A stretch of 7,396 nt of DNA from JAGQTE01 sp964648005 (GCA_964648005.1 CAZYKR010000222.1:1-7396), one strand, 5' to 3'. Numbered from the stretch's first letter, positions 1-6,550 are shown. The notes: generated from the sequence alone by a model not told the origin. Made by a program: numbers and translations.

Positions 1-2
1 AC

Positions 3-1253
3 GCGGTGGGCGGCAACGACGTGTTCCACGAACGCATCGAGACCCTGGTCGCGACGATGCTGCTCGACGCGCAAGTGCGCCTGCCCGGGCAGCGACGCGT
101 CGACCTCGCCCGGCGCGCCGAGCTCGGCACGACGTCGAAGGCGCCGCGCTGGGCCATCGCCTACAAGTTCCCACCGGAGGAGCGCACCACGAGGCTGCAT
201 CGCATCGAGGTGTCGATCGGGCGCACGGGGCGGGCAACGCCCTTTGCCGTGCTCGAGCCGGTGTTCGTCGGTGGGTCCACCGTGCAGCTCGCCACGCTGC
301 ACAACCAGGACCAGGTGGCGGCCAAGGACGTCCGGCCCGGCGACACCGTCATCGTCCGCAAGGCCGGTGACGTCATCCCCGAGGTCGTGGGACCGGTGCT
401 CGAGGCCCGCCCGAAGGGCCTGCGTCGGTGGCGGTTCCCCACCGACTGCCCGGTCTGCGGGACGCCACTGGTGCGACCCGAGGGTGAGGCCGACCACCGG
501 TGCCCCAACCTCGCCTGCCCGGCGCGCGTCGGCGGCGCCATCGACCACTTCGTCTCGCGCGGGGCCATGGACATCGAGGGCTTCGGCGAGCAGCGCGTCC
601 ACCTGTTCCTGCAGCTCGGCCTGCTGCACGACGTCGCCGACGTCTTCCACCTCGACGAGGCGGCGCTGCGCGGCATCGACGGGTTCGGCGACACGTCGAT
701 CGCCAACCTGCTCGGGGCCATCGAGGCCTCCAAGCAGCGCCCGCTGGCGAACCTGCTCGTCGGCTTGAACATCCGCCACCTGGGCGGCGCCACGGCCGAG
801 GCCATCGCCGAGCACTTCGGGCACATGGACGCCCTGCTCGACGCCACCGTGGACGAGCTCGCTGCCGTCGACGGCATCGGCCCGACCATCGCCGCCAGCG
901 TGCACGCCTGGTTCGCCGACCCCGAGCACCGTGCGCTGATCGCCAAGCTGCGCGACGCCGGCGTCAACATGGCCGGTCCGGAGCGACCCGACACCGCCGC
1001 CGCGCCGCAGACGCTCGAGGGTCGCTCGGTCGTGGTCAGCGGCACGCTCGCCGGCTACTCGCGCGACGAGGCCGAAGCGGTCATCAAGGCACACGGCGGC
1101 AAGTCGCCCGGATCCGTGTCGGCCCGCACGACGGCGCTGGTGGTGGGCGACGCTCCGGGGGCGTCGAAGGTCGCCAAGGCCGAGCAGCTCGGCATCCCGG
1201 TGCTCGACGAGGCGGGCTTCGAGCGTCTGCTCGCCACCGGCGAGCTCTCGTGA
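3..1253 (+). CDS. ligA: NAD-dependent DNA ligase LigA-like, C-terminal part (5' end outside window)
   Basis: LigA seals nicks in DNA using NAD+. Residues are numbered from the GTG at 6; the frame is open to the window edge, so this GTG is probably internal. Visible parts: motif V (KAPRWAIAYKFP, Lys54); an OB fold at about 62-135 with IGRTGRATP, ATLHN and GDTVIVRKAGDVIPEV; a four-Cys zinc site (Cys148, 151, 166, 171); helix-hairpin-helix repeats at about 175-320 with GIDGFG and VDGIGPTIA; and a BRCT domain at about 336-413. Order and spacing match LigA end to end. The oddity lies just before motif V: where LigA normally has motif IV (DGVVVKV, with a catalytic Asp and Lys), this protein reads VRLPGQRRVD (residues 24-33). 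Other frames do not restore the motif. It is therefore either a divergent or inactive LigA paralog, or a sequence artefact. Family assignment is very sure; ligase activity is doubtful. Confidence 0.93.
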   Translation, partial: AVGGNDVFHERIETLVATMLLDAQVRLPGQRRVDLARRAELGTTSKAPRWAIAYKFPPEERTTRLHRIEVSIGRTGRATPFAVLEPVFVGGSTVQLATLHNQDQVAAKDVRPGDTVIVRKAGDVIPEVVGPVLEARPKGLRRWRFPTDCPVCGTPLVRPEGEADHRCPNLACPARVGGAIDHFVSRGAMDIEGFGEQRVHLFLQLGLLHDVADVFHLDEAALRGIDGFGDTSIANLLGAIEASKQRPLANLLVGLNIRHLGGATAEAIAEHFGHMDALLDATVDELAAVDGIGPTIAASVHAWFADPEHRALIAKLRDAGVNMAGPERPDTAAAPQTLEGRSVVVSGTLAGYSRDEAEAVIKAHGGKSPGSVSARTTALVVGDAPGASKVAKAEQLGIPVLDEAGFERLLATGELS

Positions 1254-1294
1254 CGGCGACGACGACGGCGCCCCGACCTGCCCGCGCCGGCGTC

Positions 1295-1300
1295 GAGGTG
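1295..1300 (+). promoter_or_regulatory. Ribosome binding site of the HAD hydrolase
   Basis: GAGGTG lies five bases before the ATG at 1306. This spacing favours the ATG at 1306 over the adjacent TTG at 1303 or the GTG at 1315 as the start. Confidence 0.55.
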
Positions 1301-1305
1301 CTTTG

Positions 1306-1968
1306 ATGGCGGCCGTGACCGACACCTCCCGAGCCCTCGATGCCGTGCTGTTCGACTTCGGCGGCGTGTTCATCGGCTCGCCCTTCGAGGCGCTGGCCGC
1401 CATCGGAGCCGAGAAGGGGGCGACCTTCGAGCAGAGCCTCGAGATCTGCTTCGGGTCCTACGACGACGACACCGACCATCCCTGGCACCGCGCCGAGCGC
1501 GGCGAGCTCGGCTTCGAGGCCGCCCGCACCGAGATCCGTGCCCTCGGCGTCGCCCGTGGCTTCGACATCGACCTGATGGAGATCGTCGCCCACCTCGGTG
1601 GCGGCGCCGTGAAGGACGAGATGGTCGCCTGCGTCCGACGGGTGCGCGACGCCGGCTGCGTCACCGCCATCGTGACCAACAACATCATCGAGGCCCGGGA
1701 TTTCTGGCGTCCGCTGCTGCCGCTCGAGGAGCTCTTCGACGTCGTCGTCGACTCGAGCGAGGTCGGCATCCGCAAGCCGAACCCGCGCATCTACGAGCTC
1801 ACGCTGGAGGCGCTGGGCGTCGCCGATCCGGCGCGTGCCGCCTTCCTGGACGACTACGCCGGCAACGTGCTGGCGGCCGAGGCGCTCGGCATGGTCGGCA
1901 TCCTCGTGGAGTCCGACCCCGCTGACGCCATCGCCACCGTCGACCGGCTCGTCGGCGCTGACCGGTAG
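1306..1968 (+). CDS. HAD-superfamily hydrolase (subfamily IA, YihX / epoxide-hydrolase N-domain type)
   Basis: A 220-residue cytosolic protein, probably a Mg-dependent phosphatase of a small phosphorylated metabolite; the substrate cannot be read from sequence. All four HAD motifs are present: motif I LFDFGGVF with nucleophile Asp17, motif II TAIVTNN with Thr124, motif III Lys157 in GIRKPNP, and motif IV FLDDYAGN with Asp182/Asp183. The second Asp of the usual DxD in motif I is Gly19. This DFGGV form is typical of the YihX, ACAD10 and soluble-epoxide-hydrolase N-domain branch, and in phosphatases the second Asp acts as general acid, so the chemistry may differ. A small helical cap spans about 25-100. 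The ATG at 1306 has a GAGGTG site five bases upstream; a TTG directly before it would add one residue. It starts 52 bases after ligA and ends 20 bases before the next gene, suggesting co-transcription with it. Length is normal and nothing looks broken. Confidence 0.85.
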   Translation: MAAVTDTSRALDAVLFDFGGVFIGSPFEALAAIGAEKGATFEQSLEICFGSYDDDTDHPWHRAERGELGFEAARTEIRALGVARGFDIDLMEIVAHLGGGAVKDEMVACVRRVRDAGCVTAIVTNNIIEARDFWRPLLPLEELFDVVVDSSEVGIRKPNPRIYELTLEALGVADPARAAFLDDYAGNVLAAEALGMVGILVESDPADAIATVDRLVGADR

Positions 1969-1971
1969 CCT
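1962..1971 (+). promoter_or_regulatory. Promoter-like box CCGGTAGCCT before the 136-aa gene
   Basis: The TAGCCT hexamer fits an actinobacterial TANNNT -10 element and overlaps the stop codon of the hydrolase. The 12 bases 1961-1972 recur exactly at 4905-4916 before the exporter. Here the box is 17 bases from the GTG start, leaving a short leader that includes GAGG at 1979-1982. No clear -35 was seen, and the gene could simply be read through from upstream. Confidence 0.35.
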
Positions 1972-1988
1972 CCCGGTCGAGGCCCATC

Positions 1989-2399
1989 GTGTTCCGCGAG
2001 TTCTCCACCAAACAGAAGATCGCCCTGGCCATCCCGTTGGTGGTGGCCGTCGTGGCCTTCACCATCTTGTGGTTCAGCGACCTCAGCTCGTCGCCGACGG
2101 CCGACGACCGCATCATCGAGGCGCTGATCCCCGAGCCGAGCGCCAAGGTGCCCCAGCAGAGCGAGGTCGGCGTCGACCTGCAAGGCGGCTGGGGCGCGAC
2201 CTTGATCGTCGACGGCATCGTCATCCCCGAGGATCAGCTGGTCGTCTCCGAGGGGCAGGCCCGCATCACCTTCCGCCCAGGTCCTGGCCAGGCGGTCGAG
2301 ACGTTCCAGGCCGGGCAGAACTGCGCCTCCGTCGTCTACTTCCCGCTGACCAGCCCCGAACAGCAATTCACCCGCAACTGGTGCTTCTCCGTCGTGTGA
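1989..2399 (+). CDS. Unrecognised single-pass membrane protein with an extracytoplasmic domain
   Basis: I do not recognise the family. The 136-residue product has a short basic N-terminus (MFREFSTKQK), one hydrophobic segment at about 11-30, then a domain of about 100 residues that should face outside, since the positive charges lie before the helix. There is no lipobox and no clear signal peptidase site, so an uncleaved anchor is likely. The outer part has an acidic, proline-containing spacer (about 35-58), then strand-like stretches (GATLIVDGIVIP, QLVVSEG, ARITFRPG, SVVYFPL) suggesting a small beta-sandwich. Two cysteines, Cys112 and Cys132, could form a disulfide. The GTG start at 1989 has GAGG six bases upstream. 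It lies 20 bases after the hydrolase and 76 bases before the PASTA kinase, so a role at the cell envelope alongside that kinase is possible but is inference only. Confidence 0.75.
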   Translation: MFREFSTKQKIALAIPLVVAVVAFTILWFSDLSSSPTADDRIIEALIPEPSAKVPQQSEVGVDLQGGWGATLIVDGIVIPEDQLVVSEGQARITFRPGPGQAVETFQAGQNCASVVYFPLTSPEQQFTRNWCFSVV

Positions 2400-2457
2400 C
2401 GCGGCAGCCGCCCGGGCCCGCCGCCACCGCAGGGGTACGCGTCTCGCCGCAGGGCAC

Positions 2458-2467
2458 CCGGTACCCT
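2458..2467 (+). promoter_or_regulatory. Promoter-like box CCGGTACCCT before the kinase (leaderless spacing)
   Basis: TACCCT at 2462-2467 fits a TANNNT -10 element and ends eight bases before the ATG. No Shine-Dalgarno sequence lies in the gap (TCCCGGCG). Together these suggest a transcript starting at or next to the ATG. A convincing -35 is not visible. The box differs at one base from the boxes at 1962 and 4906. Confidence 0.45.
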
Positions 2468-2475
2468 TCCCGGCG

Positions 2476-4815
2476 ATGGCCACCCGCGTGACCGACCGCG
2501 CCGGTCAGGTCCTGGGAGGGCGGTATCGCCTCGTCGCCCCCATCGGCACGGGAGCCTCCGCGTCGGTGTATCTCGCGGAGGACACCACCCTGCGCCGTCG
2601 GGTTGCGGTCAAGGTGCTGCACGACGCCCTCGCGGACGACGAGGCGTTCCTGCGCCGCTTCCAAGCGGAGGCGCACGCTGCCGCCGCGCTCAACCACCCG
2701 AACGTCATGTCGGTGTTCGACTGGAGCCACGGCGGCGGCAACGAGGTGGCGTTCCTGGTGATGGAGTACCTCTCGGGCGGCAACCTCAAGACGGTGCTCG
2801 ACGGGGGCTACCGGCTGAGCTTGTCCCAGGCGCTGCTCGTCGGCCTGGAGGCAGCGCGGGGTCTCGACTACGCGCATCGCCGTGGCTTCGTGCACCGCGA
2901 CGTGAAGCCCGCCAACCTCCTCTTCGACGAGGAGGGCCGGCTGCGCATCGCCGACTTCGGCCTGGCGCGCGCCCTGGCGGAGGCGGCGTGGACCGAGCCC
3001 ATGGGCGCGGTCCTCGGCACCGCCCGGTACGCCTCGCCCGAGCAGGCCCGCGGCGAGCCGCTCGACGGGCGCTCGGACGTGTACTCGTTGGCCCTGGTCC
3101 TGGTGGAGTGCGTGACCGGGTTGGTGCCCTTCGCCGCCGACACCACCCTCGGCACCTTGATGGCGCGTGTCGACAAACCGCTGCCGGTGCCCGACGAGCT
3201 GGGACCCCTGGCACCGGTGCTGCGCGCCGCCGGCGCGCCGGACCCGGGCGACCGTCTCGACGCCGACGGGTTGGGCCGGGCGTTGCTGCGCGCCGCCGAG
3301 CACCTCGATCCGCCACTCCCGCTGCCGCTGGTGCACACCGTGCCGACCGAGGTGTCGGCACCGGCACCCGACGACATCACCGCCGTGATCGGGGGCGTCG
3401 GCGCCATCGCCGCCGCCGGCTCGCCCGATCCCGTGGGCGCCGCCGTCGCCGACACCGACCTGTTCGGCGCCCCGGCCGTGGCCCCCGCCGCGGAGCCCGA
3501 CGTCGCCGACGACCTGGCACCCCCGCTGTCGCGCGCCGAGCGCCGCGCCGCCCGCAAGGCGCTGCCGATGGAGGTCGACGCGCCACCCCTCGATCTCACC
3601 GACGGCGCCGGCATGGCGGCGTCCACCGACGACCCGGGCCTCTACGAGGCGGCGGCGTGGCAGGGATCGCCGGCTGGCGGTGTGCCGTCCTCCGGCGCCG
3701 GTGGGTCGCCCAGCCCGACGCTGTACGACCACGCCCTCGATCCCGATCTCGACTCCGACCACGGCGTGCGGATCGCCGCGCCGACGGCGACGCTGCCGGG
3801 AGCCGAGTCGCCGACCACGGTGACGCCGCGACCGGAGGGCGACCCGTTCGTGGTGGCGCCGGCCGCGGCGGCGACCGCGCCGCCCGGCCGCGGCACGAAA
3901 CCGCCGGCGACGAAGCGCCGCCGCCGTCGACGGTGGCTCGTGGCCCTGATCGTCCTCGTGGTGCTGGCGGGATCGGCAGCCGGCGCGTGGGCGTACGTCG
4001 GGTGGCAGTACCACGAGGTGCCGAACGTGGTCGGGCAGCCCGTCGCCGCCGCCGAGGCTGCTGCGACCGATGCCGGATGGCAGCTCGTCCCGACCGAGCG
4101 CTTCGACGAGACCCAGCCGGCCGGCACGGTCCTGGAGCAGACCCCGGTGGCCGGGCAGCGGCTGGGTCGGCACGAGACCTTCGCCGTGGTGGTGTCCTCG
4201 GGGCCGCCGCCGGTGCCCGTCCCCGGCGACCTCGTCGGACGTCCCGTCGGCGAGGCGACCGATGCGCTGGCTGCGCTCGGCCTGCGCGCCGGGTCGGTGC
4301 CCGCCTTCGACGAGGAGGTGCCGGCGGACCACGTGATCGCCCTGGCGCCCGGTACACCGTCCGAGGTGACCAAGGGCGGCGAGGTGGTGCTGATCGTGTC
4401 CCAGGGCCCCGAGCCCCGGACCATCCCGGGGGATCTCGTCGGCTCGACCCTGGCCGATGTCCGCGAGCGCCTCGAGGCGTTGGGGCTCGAGGCGTCGCCT
4501 GTGGAGCAGTTCGACGAGACGGTGCCGGCGGGCATCGTGTTCTGGTTGGATCCGGCGGCCGGCGAGCAGGTGCCGCGCGGCTCGACCGTGTCCGTCGGCG
4601 TCTCCAAGGGGCCGCCGACCGTCGTCGTCCCGGATGTGTCGGGCATGACGGTGGTCGAGGCTGCCGACGCGCTCGAGGCAGCGGGACTCGTGGTCAGCGG
4701 CACCCAGGGCTCGCCGCGCCAGGACGTGGCGAGCACCTCGCCTGCCGCCGGCACCACGGTGAAGAAGGGCACGTCGGTGACGATCATCACCGGCGCCGCC
4801 AACAACGACGACTGA
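2476..4815 (+). CDS. Transmembrane Ser/Thr protein kinase with four PASTA repeats (PknB/StkP-like)
   Basis: A 779-residue receptor kinase. In this family outer PASTA repeats sense peptidoglycan fragments or lipid II, and the inner kinase phosphorylates wall-synthesis and division proteins. The kinase domain is about 17-275: glycine loop IGTGASASVY, Lys46 in VAVK, probable helix-C Glu65, HRDVKPAN with catalytic Asp142, DFG at 160-162, and GTARYASPEQ at 181-190. All catalytic residues are present. The activation loop lacks the paired TxT of M. tuberculosis PknB; only Thr173 and Thr182 remain. A linker (about 280-480) is rich in Ala, Pro, Asp and Thr and holds a basic helix-like patch (SRAERRAARKA, 352-362). 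Six arginines (481-486) precede the membrane helix at about 487-508. PASTA repeats lie at about 512-576, 580-644, 648-712 and 716-773. The ATG at 2476 leaves 16 residues before the kinase fold and fits the upstream box. No rodA, pbpA or FHA gene adjoins it, unlike the classic PknB locus. Confidence 0.95.
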   Translation: MATRVTDRAGQVLGGRYRLVAPIGTGASASVYLAEDTTLRRRVAVKVLHDALADDEAFLRRFQAEAHAAAALNHPNVMSVFDWSHGGGNEVAFLVMEYLSGGNLKTVLDGGYRLSLSQALLVGLEAARGLDYAHRRGFVHRDVKPANLLFDEEGRLRIADFGLARALAEAAWTEPMGAVLGTARYASPEQARGEPLDGRSDVYSLALVLVECVTGLVPFAADTTLGTLMARVDKPLPVPDELGPLAPVLRAAGAPDPGDRLDADGLGRALLRAAEHLDPPLPLPLVHTVPTEVSAPAPDDITAVIGGVGAIAAAGSPDPVGAAVADTDLFGAPAVAPAAEPDVADDLAPPLSRAERRAARKALPMEVDAPPLDLTDGAGMAASTDDPGLYEAAAWQGSPAGGVPSSGAGGSPSPTLYDHALDPDLDSDHGVRIAAPTATLPGAESPTTVTPRPEGDPFVVAPAAAATAPPGRGTKPPATKRRRRRRWLVALIVLVVLAGSAAGAWAYVGWQYHEVPNVVGQPVAAAEAAATDAGWQLVPTERFDETQPAGTVLEQTPVAGQRLGRHETFAVVVSSGPPPVPVPGDLVGRPVGEATDALAALGLRAGSVPAFDEEVPADHVIALAPGTPSEVTKGGEVVLIVSQGPEPRTIPGDLVGSTLADVRERLEALGLEASPVEQFDETVPAGIVFWLDPAAGEQVPRGSTVSVGVSKGPPTVVVPDVSGMTVVEAADALEAAGLVVSGTQGSPRQDVASTSPAAGTTVKKGTSVTIITGAANNDD

Positions 4816-4820
4816 ACCCA

Positions 4821-4876
4821 ACCCGTTCGTGTGGTGCGCAGCCGCGCCGACGCGGTTGCGCACCACGAGAACGGGT
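4821..4876 (+). terminator. Strong 26-bp-arm hairpin after the kinase gene
   Basis: The left arm 4821-4846 and right arm 4851-4876 enclose the four-base loop CCGA. By hand count there are 23 Watson-Crick pairs, two G-U pairs and one G-A mismatch. The stem begins five bases after the kinase stop codon and ends 46 bases before the exporter start. No T-run follows, which is common for GC-rich actinomycete terminators. It probably ends the kinase transcript and insulates the exporter, which has its own promoter-like box just downstream. Confidence 0.7.
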
Positions 4877-4905
4877 GTGGCCGAGTTCTGGCACGACCGT
4901 GGCCA

Positions 4906-4915
4906 CCGGTAGCCT
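4906..4915 (+). promoter_or_regulatory. Promoter-like box CCGGTAGCCT before the MFS gene (leaderless spacing)
   Basis: TAGCCT at 4910-4915 ends seven bases before the GTG at 4923, the normal distance from a -10 element to the transcription start. TTCTGG at 4886-4891, 18 bases upstream of the hexamer, is a possible but weak -35. The lack of a Shine-Dalgarno sequence and the spacing together favour a leaderless transcript starting at the GTG. Confidence 0.45.
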
Positions 4916-4922
4916 CGACCGA

Positions 4923-6470
4923 GTGCGCCGTGACGACCCCGAACCTGCGCGCACGGAGGCTGCCGATCCGGCCGATCCGGCGGAGCTGCTGACCGAGGCG
5001 ACCGGCCTCGAGCCGGAACAGGTCGTCCCGTGGCCGGTGCTGTGGCGCCAGCGCATGACCGCGAAGGTCGAGGGCGCCGGTGCCTACCCGTGGATCGTGG
5101 TGTCGGCGGCCCTGTTCGGCCTGTTCACGGTCGGGTTCTCGATCACCATCCTGGCCATCTCCCTCGATCGCATCGCCATCGAGCTCGACGCGTCCCGCTC
5201 GACGGTCATCTGGGTGGTGACCGGGCCGATCCTGCTCGGCGCCATCGTCACGCCGTCGGCCGGCAAGCTGGCCGACGTCTTCGGCGCCCGCCGCGTGTAC
5301 CTGATCGCCATGGCCACGTTCGGGATCTTCTCGGGGTTGTCTGCCATCTCGTGGTCGGCGTCCTCGCTCATCGCCTTCCGCGTCCTCGGGGCCGCCATCG
5401 GGTCGGCGACCGGCCCGGCATCCATCGCCATCATCAACCGCCTGTTCCCGCGCGAGCGGCGGGCCCAGGCCCTCGGCTACTGGTCGCTCGTCGCCGCCGG
5501 CGGACCGGTCGTCGGCGTGATCGTCGGCGGCCCGGTCGTCGAGGCGGTCGGGTGGCGGCCGATCTTCGTCGCCGCCGTGCCCCTCGCTGCCATCACCGTC
5601 GTGGTGTGCGCCATCGTGTTCCCCGAGACGGAGCGACGCCGCGACGTGCGCTTCGACGTCGTCGGGGCGTTGCTGCTCGCCGGCGGCGCGGCGGCCTTCG
5701 TCATCGCCCTCAACCGCGGGCCGGAGCTCGGCTGGTCGTCGCCGGCGGTGGTGGCCGGGTTCCTCGCCGCCCCGGTGCTGCTCGGGACCTTCGTGGCGTA
5801 TGAGCGGCGGATCGTCCATCAGCTCATCCCGATGCGGTACTTCCGCGAGCGCAATGTCGCCTTCCCGTTCGCCAACCAGTTCTTCATGAACTTCGCCTAC
5901 ATGGGCGGGTTCTTCCTCACCCCGTTCCTGCTGCGCGACGTGCTGGGCTTCGGCGAGGCGAAGATCGGCGTGGTGTCCATCGCCCGGCCGTTGGTGTTCG
6001 CCATCGCCGGCCCGGTGGCGGGGTACCTGGCCACCCGCATCGGCGAGCGGATCAACGGCATCGTCGGCGCAGGCGCCATCGCGGCGTCGATGCTGGCCTT
6101 CGCCACGGTGGGGCCGTCGACGGGCGAGTGGTTCATCGTCGTGGCCTTGATGCTGTCAGGCTTGGGCATGGGCACGGCGGCCCCGGCGATGACCGCCGCC
6201 GTCGCCAACGCCGTCGCCGAGGTGGACCTCGGCGTGATCGGTGGCGCGCAGCAGATGGTGAGCCAGATCGGCGTCGTGGTGGGTACCCAGGTGATGGTCA
6301 CGGTGCAGCAGAGCCTCACCGACCCGGCCGACCCGGCCGCGGCGTACCACGCCGGCTACCTGGTCGGTGCCGTCGGCGCCGTGCTCGGCGTGGCGGCGGC
6401 GCTGTTCGTGCACAACTCGCACCGCAGGCCGGCGGAGGTGCCGGCACCCGACGTGCTCGCCGCCACCTGA
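4923..6470 (+). CDS. MFS transporter, DHA2-like 14-helix exporter family
   Basis: A 515-residue inner-membrane protein, probably a proton-driven exporter of drugs, lipids or other amphiphiles; the substrate is unknown. About 14 hydrophobic segments can be counted between residues 57 and 497. Motif A is at 114-124 (GKLADVFGARR), between helices 2 and 3. Motif C lies in helix 5 (GGPVVGVIVGGPVVE, 193-207), typical of antiporters, followed by the common WRPIF. The acidic residue that DHA2 exporters such as QacA carry in helix 1 (LDxTIVNVALP) appears to be replaced: the matching stretch reads FSITILAISLD, with Ser73. An acidic, proline-rich cytosolic N-terminus of about 50 residues precedes helix 1. 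The GTG at 4923 was chosen because the box at 4906-4915 sits seven bases upstream; the GTG at 5037 or ATG at 5055 would drop 38 or 44 residues and leave every helix intact. The gene stands alone between two hairpins and converges on the SCP2 gene. Confidence 0.88.
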   Translation: MRRDDPEPARTEAADPADPAELLTEATGLEPEQVVPWPVLWRQRMTAKVEGAGAYPWIVVSAALFGLFTVGFSITILAISLDRIAIELDASRSTVIWVVTGPILLGAIVTPSAGKLADVFGARRVYLIAMATFGIFSGLSAISWSASSLIAFRVLGAAIGSATGPASIAIINRLFPRERRAQALGYWSLVAAGGPVVGVIVGGPVVEAVGWRPIFVAAVPLAAITVVVCAIVFPETERRRDVRFDVVGALLLAGGAAAFVIALNRGPELGWSSPAVVAGFLAAPVLLGTFVAYERRIVHQLIPMRYFRERNVAFPFANQFFMNFAYMGGFFLTPFLLRDVLGFGEAKIGVVSIARPLVFAIAGPVAGYLATRIGERINGIVGAGAIAASMLAFATVGPSTGEWFIVVALMLSGLGMGTAAPAMTAAVANAVAEVDLGVIGGAQQMVSQIGVVVGTQVMVTVQQSLTDPADPAAAYHAGYLVGAVGAVLGVAAALFVHNSHRRPAEVPAPDVLAAT

Positions 6471-6481
6471 GCCCGGACGCG

Positions 6482-6512
6482 CGACGGGGGCGCCTCGGTG
6501 GCGCCCCCGTCG
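6482..6512. terminator. Perfect 13-bp hairpin between converging genes, probable bidirectional terminator
   Basis: The arms 6482-6494 and 6500-6512 pair perfectly (CGACGGGGGCGCC with its complement) around the five-base loop TCGGT. It starts 12 bases after the exporter stop and lies 38 bases beyond the SCP2 stop on the other strand. There is no T-run on either side. The position between converging genes supports termination in both directions. Confidence 0.72.
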
Positions 6513-6523
6513 GCAACGACTCG

Positions 6524-6540
6524 TCGGTCCGGTGGACCGA
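6524..6540 (-). terminator. Short second hairpin downstream of the SCP2 gene
   Basis: TCGGTCC (6524-6530) pairs perfectly with GGACCGA (6534-6540) around a three-base loop. It lies 10 bases beyond the SCP2 stop on the minus strand and could help end that transcript before the larger hairpin. It is short and has no T-run, so this is tentative. Confidence 0.35.
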
Positions 6541-6550
6541 GCGGCGCGTC

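Noticed and set aside
1266..1289. CGGCGC...GCGCCG as a terminator after ligA
   Set aside because: Six pairs around a 12-base loop are expected by chance at this GC content, and the hydrolase follows closely on the same strand.
2401..2424. GCGGC...GCCGC as a terminator between the 136-aa gene and the kinase
   Set aside because: Only five pairs with a 14-base loop and no T-run; too weak to call.
2368..4866. Minus-strand open frame of 832 codons opposite the kinase
   Set aside because: It is a by-product of GC-rich coding bias. The translation is rich in Gly, Arg and His with no domain, while the plus strand has a complete PASTA kinase.
2988..4922. Upstream extension of the exporter frame, giving a 1160-residue open frame
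   Set aside because: The part before 4923 overlaps the kinase in another frame, is Arg/Ala-rich without domain signals, and crosses the hairpin at 4821-4876.
4963..4985. Tandem GCCGATCCG repeat, echoed by a DPADPA segment near 6323-6340
   Set aside because: Both encode DPADPA within the exporter and are short two-copy runs; no sign of a functional repeat array.
3642..5819. Minus-strand open frame of 725 codons across kinase, hairpin and exporter
   Set aside because: It runs through the terminator hairpin and two recognised plus-strand genes, and its product has no recognisable fold.
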